Below, in pieces: positions 6,388-12,292 of a DNA stretch of 12,292 nt; the stretch's first letter is position 1; each line of letters starts with the position of its first letter. The stretch is from an uncultured Bacteroidota bacterium (lineage in GTDB: Bacteria > Bacteroidota > Bacteroidia > Chitinophagales > Chitinophagaceae): contig CAINOM010000014.1 of the NCBI GenBank assembly GCA_903851455.1, forward strand, positions 1 to 12,292, given 5' to 3'. Position numbers and translations under genes: made by a program. The notes below the pieces were generated by a model, which was not told where the DNA came from, did not search any database, and worked only from the letters and a program-made list of their open reading frames with translations.

Positions 6388-8547
6388 ATGGAAAGAAAGG
6401 CGCGGAAATACATTACTTATTTGGTCCGGTTTGCGAAAAGCAAGCAAAAAAAACAAGTAGTCAACGACCTTGCCGCAGAAATAAAGAAGAAGGGAGTTGT
6501 TACCGGGATAAAAAGCCTCCTGCACAAAAAATCGCATTACTACTACGGCGAGACTGATGATTACCACATCGAAAACGTAGATAGTAAAGTACTATCTATA
6601 CAGAACTACGACAAAAATAAGAAGGTGTCGTTACCACTTGTAGTCACGCCAAGGGTGAGTATCATAATTCCGTCATACAACCAGGTCGGGTATACCTACA
6701 ATTGCCTGCATGCCGTCTTTGAACATAGTGGTTACAATGACTATGAGATAATTCTGGCCGACGATCATTCAACCGAAGACACGACAATACTGCGGGAGAA
6801 TTTTGAAAACCTTGAGTTCATCTCCAACCCAACCAACCTCGGCTTTTTACGAAATTGCAATAATGCCGCATCAAAGGCCCGCGGTGAATACATTGTGTTC
6901 CTCAACAATGATACCCAGGTGCAGCACAACTGGCTTGCTGAGCTGCTGTACATTTTCGACCATCACAAAGATGCGGGTCTCGTTGGCTCAAAACTGGTAT
7001 ACCCCGACGGAAAATTGCAGGAGGCCGGTGGCATCATCTGGCGCGATGGCAACGCCCAGAACTACGGAAACACAGGCAGTCCATTCAATCCTCGTTATAA
7101 TTATGTAAAAGAGGTCGACTACATCTCCGGCGCTTCCATAATGATAAAAAAGGCTTTGTGGGATGACATAGGCGGATTTGATGAGCGCTACCTGCCCGCC
7201 TACTGCGAGGACTCCGATCTTTGTTTCAAAGTGCGGGAAAAAGGGTTTAAAGTTATTTATCAGCCATTTTCACAAGTCGTCCATTTCGAAGGGGTCACAC
7301 ATGGCACCGATACCGACTCCGGCATAAAACGCCACCAGGTCATCAACCAGGAAAAATTCAGGAAGCGTTGGGAAAACGAACTGTCACTGAAATCAAAAAA
7401 AGGACAGCACGTTTTTTCGGAACGTGACCGTACCGCTGGTAAAAAACATGTCCTCGTAATTGATCACTACCTGCCGCAGATCGATAAGGACGCAGGTTCT
7501 CGTACCATCAGCAACTTTATTGATGTGCTGCTCGATCTGGGATATAGTGTCAAATTCATGGGCGAGAATTCTGCCGCCGGAATGAAATATCAAAAGCAGT
7601 TTCAGCTCAAAGGGGTAGAGGTGCTCTATGGCAGCCAGTTCGATTTTACCATGAAGCGCTGGCGGTTTTACCTGAAAGAGCATATGCGAGATCTCGATGC
7701 CATTGTGCTCAGCAGGTCATCCGTTTGCAAGCCCATTCTCAATTTCCTTTACCAGCATCGTTATAAAGGCAAAACCATTTATTATGGCCACGACCTCGGT
7801 TTCCTCCGGTTGGAAAAAGAAGGCATACTCAAAAACGATGACTCGCTGCTGAAAACCGCTAAGCGCATAAAAGCTGATGAAGATTTTATGTACAAGCGCT
7901 CCACCGATTCCCTGGCTATCAGTTCTGAAGAGATAGCGTTTCTCCGCGCATACATTACAAAGCCCATACACTATGTGCCACCATACTTTTTCGAAGTGCA
8001 GGCCAACATTGCACTATTCGAAAGCAGGGCTGGCATCTTGTTTGTCGGGGGCTTCAATCATCCCCCAAATCAGGACGCAATGAGGTGGTTTCTTGATGAG
8101 GTCTATGCTGCGCTGGATGCGCAGGGCATTCATCTTACTATAGCCGGCTCCAAAATGCCCGAATTCATTTTTAAATATCGGGAGCGCTTTCCCTCACTTA
8201 CGGTATTGCCCGATGTCAGCGTTGAAGAGCTGGAAGGCCTGTACACAAAGACAAGAATCGCTATTGCCCCATTACAATCGGGTGCAGGCGTTAAGGGCAA
8301 GGTGATAGAAGCCATGGCCAAAGGCGTGCCCGTAGTCGGCACTGATGTTGCATTTGAAGGCATGCCTAAGAATGATGGCTTCATCTACAAAGGTGTAAAC
8401 TCGGCAGGCGAAACGGCCGCAGAGATAATACGTGTCTACACTGGTAAAAGCAACTGGCAGCAACTATCCTCCTTCGGCAGATCATATGTCGCCGACAATT
8501 TCAACAAAGAAAACATGAAAAATGTTTTCAAAAAAATAATTGGATAG
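6388..8547 (+). CDS. Bifunctional glycosyltransferase, GT2 domain fused to GT4 domain
   Basis: The 719-residue protein has three parts. Residues 1-87 are Lys-rich, unrecognised, and may dock on the membrane. Residues about 88-333 form a GT-A, GT2 domain: PRVSIIIPSYN (88-98), ADDHS (124-128) for nucleotide binding, FLNND (171-175) as the metal-binding DxD-equivalent, GGFDE (262-266), and CEDSDLCFK (273-281) with the likely catalytic acid. Residues about 352-719 form a GT-B, GT4 domain: an N-terminal Rossmann half starting KKHVLVIDHYLPQ (352-364), then FVGGFNHPPN (552-561), TIAGSKMPE (584-592) and GAGVKGKVIEAMAKGVPVV (632-650). The first Glu of the usual GT4 E-x7-E motif is absent and E641 remains, as in a known GT4 subgroup. 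It probably adds two different sugars to a growing cytosolic lipid-linked glycan. It is the only plus-strand gene in the glycan locus. No Shine-Dalgarno is visible before the ATG. Confidence 0.92.
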   Translation: MERKARKYITYLVRFAKSKQKKQVVNDLAAEIKKKGVVTGIKSLLHKKSHYYYGETDDYHIENVDSKVLSIQNYDKNKKVSLPLVVTPRVSIIIPSYNQVGYTYNCLHAVFEHSGYNDYEIILADDHSTEDTTILRENFENLEFISNPTNLGFLRNCNNAASKARGEYIVFLNNDTQVQHNWLAELLYIFDHHKDAGLVGSKLVYPDGKLQEAGGIIWRDGNAQNYGNTGSPFNPRYNYVKEVDYISGASIMIKKALWDDIGGFDERYLPAYCEDSDLCFKVREKGFKVIYQPFSQVVHFEGVTHGTDTDSGIKRHQVINQEKFRKRWENELSLKSKKGQHVFSERDRTAGKKHVLVIDHYLPQIDKDAGSRTISNFIDVLLDLGYSVKFMGENSAAGMKYQKQFQLKGVEVLYGSQFDFTMKRWRFYLKEHMRDLDAIVLSRSSVCKPILNFLYQHRYKGKTIYYGHDLGFLRLEKEGILKNDDSLLKTAKRIKADEDFMYKRSTDSLAISSEEIAFLRAYITKPIHYVPPYFFEVQANIALFESRAGILFVGGFNHPPNQDAMRWFLDEVYAALDAQGIHLTIAGSKMPEFIFKYRERFPSLTVLPDVSVEELEGLYTKTRIAIAPLQSGAGVKGKVIEAMAKGVPVVGTDVAFEGMPKNDGFIYKGVNSAGETAAEIIRVYTGKSNWQQLSSFGRSYVADNFNKENMKNVFKKIIG

Positions 8548-8550
8548 AGC

Positions 8551-8640
8551 GTAACGTCATTGCGAGCGGTGCGGTATAGCATCTGTGCAAGGGCCACCGC
8601 GAAGCATCTCACGAAATGCTATGTTTATGGTCTGCGCTCT
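8551..8640. repeat. Dispersed-repeat-like palindromic element between convergent glycosyltransferase genes
   Basis: The segment beginning GTAACGTCATTGCGAGCGGT resembles, from memory, a family of short intergenic repeats in many bacterial genomes that start GTCATTGCGAGCG and go on to GAAGCAATCT-like text. It has internal symmetry: GCGGTG (8566-8571) against CACCGC (8595-8600), and TAGCAT (8577-8582) against ATGCTA (8616-8621), plus a direct repeat AGCATCT (8578-8584 and 8603-8609). Only one copy lies in this window, so repeat status rests on recognition and not on copies seen here. Confidence 0.45.
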
Positions 8641-8648
8641 CGGTTTGT

Positions 8649-10409
8649 TCACACGGTAGCCCCTCCCGTAAAACCTCCATCCAGCCCGAGATGAGCACTA
8701 TAGAAAGAGTCCCGCTCAATAAACGCCGGCCACTTACTCTGGAATATCGCCAGCTCCTTTTCATGCTGCTGAAACGATTCTTTACTCCTCAGCGGATGTC
8801 CCCTCGTTGCAGACTCATGATGGTATAATTCCACCGGGGCCAGGTATACATTGTAATATCCGCGTTCCCGGAATTTCAGGCAAAGGTCCACATCGTTATA
8901 TTCCACTGCCAGCGCCTCGTCCATTCCGCCCACTGCTTCATAGATATTTTTGCGGCACATCAGGCACGCAGCCGTTACCGCAGAATAGTTGGTGGTCGCA
9001 ATCAGGCTATTAAAATACCCCGTCTCATTTTTCGTCATGCCCACAAACACATGCCCCGTATCTCTGGCGCCAACGGATACAATGCCCGCATGTTGCACTG
9101 TATCATCGGGGTATAGCAGCTTCACGCCCACTGCTCCTGTCTCCGGGTGTTGTGCATAAGACACCATCTGGGTCATCCAGTCCGCGTGCGTCACTTCTAT
9201 ATCGTTGTTGCACATCAGTAAATAGGCGCCCTTACTTGCCGCCACACCCACATTCATCAGCTTCGCAAAGTTGAATGGAAAGTCAGCGTCTATGCAGCTG
9301 AATTTACCTGCATATTCAGCCGTATACTGTTTCACCAGGCTAAAGAATTCCGGCGAGCTGCTATTGTTATTAAGTACGATGAGCTCATAGTCGGGATAGT
9401 CTGTTTTTTTAAAGATAGAATCAATGGCTGTCTTTATCAGAGCTGTGCCATCCTTTGTCGGAATAATCACACTCACTTTCTCAACAGTCCTGATCGCATA
9501 GTTAATATTAAATACCTCCGGAACACCAGCTTCCAGCACCTGCGCGGGCCTCCCTCTTCTTTCAAGCGCAGCTTCGAGTGCCTTCTTGGCACCTGCATGC
9601 TCTGCTCCAGGCGATGTGCGTGCCCTCTTGTGCACCAGCACTTTCGGGATGTGTCCGATATGGTTTGTCTGTTCAGTAGCACGTAGCAATAAATCGTAGA
9701 TGTCTGTGAACTCATAACCGGCTGGTTGTTCTAGCTGGTCGATCAGCTGCTTTTTAATAAGCACAGTGCTTCCTACATAATTGCGCGATAAAAAAGTATC
9801 CGGCGACCAGTCGGGTTTGAAGTAAGGACTACTAAAGCGGGTGTCATCCGCCATTAGATCATCGTCAGCATACACAATGTCATCCTCGGGATGCGCATTG
9901 ATGTGTCTAATAAACTCATACAGGCAATTAGGTGTCAGCAGGCATCCGGGTGTTACAAAAAAAATATAGTCGACAGAATGAAGTTGACTATTAGAAGGCG
10001 CTCCTGCGCTGCTATGTTTTCTGATGTCTTTAAGTGTTGGTGCGTCTGCAAACAGCACTTCATCAAAATTGCGATATAGTTGCGCTAATATGGAATCGCG
10101 GGTTGCTTCAAGATGTTCTGTTGGTATTTCCGGTGACGGAACTACGATCTTGATGCGGGGTTTTATTTTTAAAGCATTGGACGTTGCTTCAAAGTCTTGC
10201 TTCAGCACATTAATATCTTGTTCTGTTCTTATCCATTTGTCGTAGTTGGGTCTGTCCTGTTTCATGACCCCTGAACGTTGCAGGCGCTTGGATAACGCCT
10301 GTTTCAGCACTCCCGATCCCTGCTTTGTAAGAAGAAACGAAATGAATTTCAGCAGGCTCTTCCACTTCCCTTCGCCAGGTCCAGAAATCTTAGAAAGGTT
10401 GGTCTTCAT
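8649..10409 (-). CDS. Tandem GT2-family glycosyltransferase with degenerate first domain
   Basis: The 586-residue protein follows the layout of two-domain GT2 enzymes of O-antigen and rhamnan loci. An N-terminal segment carries NYDKWI (55-60). Domain 1 (about 84-300) begins PRIKIVVPSPE and keeps the family block VYADDDL...PYFKPDWSPD (179-204). Its nucleotide motif, usually DDxS, reads FADAPT (120-125), and the usual DxD region reads VTPGCLL (152-158), so domain 1 is probably inactive or structural. Domain 2 (about 311-560) is intact: VSVIIPTKDG (312-321), LNNNSS (346-351), CNND (400-403), GGMDE (494-498), YNDVDLCLKFRERGY (504-518) and HHESATRGH (530-538). It would act on the cytosolic face, extending the same glycan as its neighbours. 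The ATG is at 10407-10409. It is convergent with the GT2-GT4 gene (101-bp gap) and 390 bp downstream of the exporter genes, so it probably has its own promoter. Confidence 0.9.
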   Translation of the reverse strand: MKTNLSKISGPGEGKWKSLLKFISFLLTKQGSGVLKQALSKRLQRSGVMKQDRPNYDKWIRTEQDINVLKQDFEATSNALKIKPRIKIVVPSPEIPTEHLEATRDSILAQLYRNFDEVLFADAPTLKDIRKHSSAGAPSNSQLHSVDYIFFVTPGCLLTPNCLYEFIRHINAHPEDDIVYADDDLMADDTRFSSPYFKPDWSPDTFLSRNYVGSTVLIKKQLIDQLEQPAGYEFTDIYDLLLRATEQTNHIGHIPKVLVHKRARTSPGAEHAGAKKALEAALERRGRPAQVLEAGVPEVFNINYAIRTVEKVSVIIPTKDGTALIKTAIDSIFKKTDYPDYELIVLNNNSSSPEFFSLVKQYTAEYAGKFSCIDADFPFNFAKLMNVGVAASKGAYLLMCNNDIEVTHADWMTQMVSYAQHPETGAVGVKLLYPDDTVQHAGIVSVGARDTGHVFVGMTKNETGYFNSLIATTNYSAVTAACLMCRKNIYEAVGGMDEALAVEYNDVDLCLKFRERGYYNVYLAPVELYHHESATRGHPLRSKESFQQHEKELAIFQSKWPAFIERDSFYSAHLGLDGGFTGGATV

Positions 10410-10425
10410 TTCAAAGTGAAGATAG

Positions 10426-10459
10426 CAAAATAAACATCAAGGTAAATGCTATAGACAAA
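10426..10459 (-). promoter_or_regulatory. Weak candidate promoter of the tandem-GT2 gene
   Basis: On the minus strand a TTTG (10459 to 10456) is followed after 22 bp by TTATTTTG (10433 to 10426), a one-mismatch version of the Bacteroidetes TAnnTTTG -7 box. The spacing is slightly longer than usual, and the implied leader before the ATG at 10409 is only about 10 nt, so confidence is low. Confidence 0.25.
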
Positions 10460-10499
10460 GAGTAAAGTCAAGCGATTTAGCTGACCAGAATGATTGCTG

Positions 10500-10710
10500 T
10501 ACTCACCGGGGGAAAAGAATAAAACGCCCTAAATCTTTGTTTTGTAGCTCCATCGGGCCGCACGCTTTGCTGCGGGGCCAGATGGTATTCTCCACGACAA
10601 CAGAGTATATCTTCTTTTTTTGCGCGGAGCTTTTGGAAATGTCAACCTGAGCTAAGTCGAAGGGGCCTTTCTTTTTGTTACTCTTTCTTTGGCGAAACAA
10701 AGAAAGTAAG
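10500..10710. repeat. Composite dispersed-repeat-like intergenic element
   Basis: Three adjacent blocks look like dispersed intergenic sequences that I recall from Bacteroidota and other bacteria. First is an imperfect palindrome at 10550-10585 (CCATC...CCGCA...TGCGG...GATGG). Second is GTCAACCTGAGCTAAGTCGA (10641-10660), similar to the widespread CACCCTGAGCTTGTCGAAGG-like text. Third is a hairpin at 10678-10709 (TTTCTTTG with CAAAGAAA around GCGAAA, outer TTAC with GTAA). Their clustering in a spacer, without a start or family signal, fits mobile or repeat debris better than a gene. Only one copy is in view, so the call rests on recognition plus structure. Confidence 0.45.
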
Positions 10711-10770
10711 GTAATGAGGGCCGGTTTCACAGGACAATTGCATCAGCAAGTTCTTTAGAAAATGGGGATG

Positions 10771-10795
10771 AAATAAAAGGCCGTGCCGTGCACGG
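10771..10795 (-). terminator. Probable terminator of the exporter operon
   Basis: On the minus strand, 4 bp after the ATPase stop, CCGTG-CACGG-CACGG (10795 to 10781) can fold into a 5-bp GC-rich hairpin. CC and then TTTTATTT (10778 to 10771) follow. The stem is short and an alternative self-pairing of CCGTGCACGG (10786-10795) exists, so strength is uncertain. Confidence 0.45.
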
Positions 10796-10799
10796 TAAA

Positions 10800-11528
10800 C
10801 TAAAACAGCAGCCGGTAATTCTCACATATCTCCGCCGCCGTTCCGCGATGCGTGATTTGCCCGCCTTCCATAAGTATTGCAGTATCGCATATCTTCAGCA
10901 CCCCCTCAGGAAAGTGCGATACAAAAAGTATCGTCGTGCCCTGCGCCTTTATCTGGTGTATCTTGTCCATACACTTCGCCTGGAATCCCTGGTCACCTAC
11001 GGCCAGCACCTCATCAATGATCAGTATGTCTGATACATTCGCCAGCGAAATAGAGAACGCCAGCCGCGCTACCATGCCCGATGAATATTGTTTCACGGGC
11101 ATTCGCAGCACCTCATCGCTAAGCTCTGAGAACTCGCGTATATTGTCTATCGCATTTGTGTTCTTCCTTGCAGTTCCATATAGCGCCAGCAGCATATGAA
11201 TGTTCTCATAGCCCGTAAGCTCCTGTTCCAGTCCTGCACCTATCGCAAGGATAGGCGCGAAGGTGCCATTTACTGTTACCTTTCCCTGGGCCGGTTTTAT
11301 AATGCCTGCTATTGTGCGCAGCAGTGTGCTCTTCCCCGATCCGTTCCTGCCCACAATCCCCATACTTTCGCCACGGTGTATTTCCACCGAAACATCATTG
11401 AGGATAGTTTTTGTTTTGAAAGGGCTTTTGCGATGCGTGATCAGATCCTTTAAAGAGTAAACACCTACATTGTTTTGCCAGAAGCAAACATGTACGTTTT
11501 CAACCTTGATGATCGTATCTGGCGTCAT
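10800..11528 (-). CDS. Polysaccharide ABC exporter, ATP-binding subunit (Wzt/KpsT/TagH type)
   Basis: The 242-residue protein is the nucleotide-binding half of a lipid-linked polysaccharide exporter. An N-terminal SLKDL segment (25-29) before the core is typical of Wzt-type ATPases. Walker A is GRNGSGKS (60-67), the Q-loop region lies in IGAGLEQELTGYENI (96-110), the signature is YSSGM (148-152), Walker B is ILIIDE (168-173) and the switch His is at 205 (VSHFP). It stops soon after the core, so it lacks the C-terminal carbohydrate-binding domain of O9a-type Wzt. It therefore probably does not check a terminal glycan modification by itself. It lies 13 bp after the permease gene on the same strand, clearly one operon, and ends at a probable terminator. 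The ATG is at 11526-11528. Confidence 0.94.
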   Translation of the reverse strand: MTPDTIIKVENVHVCFWQNNVGVYSLKDLITHRKSPFKTKTILNDVSVEIHRGESMGIVGRNGSGKSTLLRTIAGIIKPAQGKVTVNGTFAPILAIGAGLEQELTGYENIHMLLALYGTARKNTNAIDNIREFSELSDEVLRMPVKQYSSGMVARLAFSISLANVSDILIIDEVLAVGDQGFQAKCMDKIHQIKAQGTTILFVSHFPEGVLKICDTAILMEGGQITHRGTAAEICENYRLLF

Positions 11529-11541
11529 TGCACGGAATCTA

Positions 11542-12288
11542 TTATATGGCCGAAATAAATTGGTTTTTCAGCCTGTTGAAAACAAACTGGCCCACAATAT
11601 ACATAAATGCGGAAATGATAAGGCAGTGACTCCACATCTGCCACGATGGGGGAGTCGGCTCATAAAGAATTGCACGCCCCAGTTTTATGAAGTAATAGAT
11701 CGGGTTGCACTTTATGATAAGATGATACTGCTGCTGAATGCTGCTCTCTGCATACGCTATCGGCGTCAGGAAGAAAATAGCAGGCTGTATCGTTCCCCAT
11801 ATAATTCCTACATCCCTGAAGAACACATTTACCGATGACAGGAGCAAATTAAGCCCTAGTGCAAATATGGCAAACAATATCACGCAGGGAAAGATGAGCA
11901 GCAGCTGAAAGCTGTATACAATGCCCCACCAGTACATAATGATCATAAACACCACCAGCGTCAGCAGCAGGTTGAAGAGCTCGCTTATTGTTTCAGATAG
12001 CGGGAAGAAGTAAGCCGGTATATTCAACGACTTTAATATGCCCGTCGATCCCACAATGCTGCCCACCGACTGTCCCGTCACATTCGAAAAGAAGAACCAC
12101 ATGATCAGCCCTGAGGTGACATATAATATATAGTTGTGGACGCCAGAATTAGCTTTGAACACAACAATAAAAATAAGGAGGTATAAAAGTGGTTTGATAA
12201 ATCCCCAAAAAAATCCAACCAGTGAGTTCTTATACCTTAAAATAATGTTGCGTTTGCTTAAGGCATATATACGCGTGATATTTTGCAC
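11542..12288 (-). CDS. Polysaccharide ABC exporter, permease subunit (Wzm/ABC-2 type); start at window edge uncertain
   Basis: About 248 residues are visible, with roughly six hydrophobic segments (near 28-46, 55-72, 98-122, 126-150, 163-181 and 218-238) as expected for ABC-2 permeases of the Wzm/TagG family. Near the N-terminus LRYKNSLVGFFWGFIKPLLY (17-36) matches the family's RYK-S-LG-W-P block, and the C-terminal part has NPIYYFIKLGRAILYE (195-210). It should form the membrane channel that moves undecaprenyl-linked glycan to the periplasm, powered by the ATPase gene 13 bp downstream. The first start codon in view is GTG at 12286-12288, but the frame stays open to the right edge, so the real start may lie outside the window. 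The length already fits the family, so little can be missing. Confidence 0.92.
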   Translation of the reverse strand: MQNITRIYALSKRNIILRYKNSLVGFFWGFIKPLLYLLIFIVVFKANSGVHNYILYVTSGLIMWFFFSNVTGQSVGSIVGSTGILKSLNIPAYFFPLSETISELFNLLLTLVVFMIIMYWWGIVYSFQLLLIFPCVILFAIFALGLNLLLSSVNVFFRDVGIIWGTIQPAIFFLTPIAYAESSIQQQYHLIIKCNPIYYFIKLGRAILYEPTPPSWQMWSHCLIISAFMYIVGQFVFNRLKNQFISAI

Positions 12289-12292
12289 GTTG

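Larger units (their letters stand above)
10410..10799. other. 390-bp intergenic region with promoter, repeat-like and terminator elements
   Basis: The part nearest 10410 should hold the promoter of the tandem-GT2 gene, the middle (about 10500-10710) holds a composite repeat-like element, and the end nearest 10799 holds a probable terminator for the exporter ATPase. I do not call a protein gene in it. A 75-codon minus-strand frame (10503-10730) simply runs through the repeat-like sequence. Confidence 0.65.

Noticed and set aside
10503..10730. A 75-codon minus-strand ORF in the spacer before the tandem-GT2 gene
   Set aside because: It runs through repeat-like palindromic blocks, has no recognisable domain, and is best explained as chance translation of a dispersed element.
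1..12292. A new defence, mobile or toxin-antitoxin system
   Set aside because: All clear genes belong to known surface-protein, stress or glycan-synthesis families; there are no transposases, nucleases, integrases or phage genes.

Overview
This window looks like chromosomal DNA of a Bacteroidota member, probably near the Chitinophagaceae or Sphingobacteriales. Three things suggest this: a giant secreted protein ends in a type IX secretion (T9SS) C-terminal sorting domain, starts lack Shine-Dalgarno sequences, and the spacers carry AT-rich, Bacteroidetes-style elements. The genus assignment is an inference. Seven protein genes are clear, two of them cut by or reaching a window edge. I found no rRNA, tRNA, CRISPR array or transposase.

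Layout. Positions 2-4171 (+) hold the 3' part of a very large surface protein: a kelch/galactose-oxidase-like propeller, an early-set domain, about eleven Ig-like repeats and a T9SS tail. It ends at a strong, probably bidirectional, terminator (4191-4223). A two-domain universal stress protein (4241-5074, -) converges on it. Next, on the minus strand, come a terminator (5202-5227) and a monotopic phosphoglycosyl transferase (5250-5996) of the kind that starts a lipid-linked glycan. A 391-bp AT-rich divergent spacer with several inverted repeats (5997-6387) leads to a plus-strand GT2-GT4 fusion glycosyltransferase (6388-8547). A short spacer holding a dispersed-repeat-like sequence separates this from a convergent tandem-GT2 glycosyltransferase (8649-10409, -). 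A 390-bp spacer with a composite repeat-like element (10410-10799) follows. Last come the ATPase (10800-11528, -) and permease (11542 to about 12288, -) of a Wzt/Wzm-type polysaccharide ABC exporter.

Working model. From 5250 rightward this is a surface-polysaccharide or O-antigen-type locus. The phosphoglycosyl transferase would load the first sugar phosphate on undecaprenyl phosphate, the two multidomain glycosyltransferases would extend the chain, and the ABC exporter would flip the finished glycan across the inner membrane. The adjacent T9SS cargo protein is suggestive, because some T9SS cargo is anchored to a special LPS. No functional link is shown by the sequence. I do not see a clearly new defence, mobile or regulatory system. 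The most unusual points are the interleaved Ig-repeat architecture, the tandem GT2 protein whose first domain has lost its catalytic motifs, the GT2-GT4 fusion on the opposite strand, and the repeat-like spacers.
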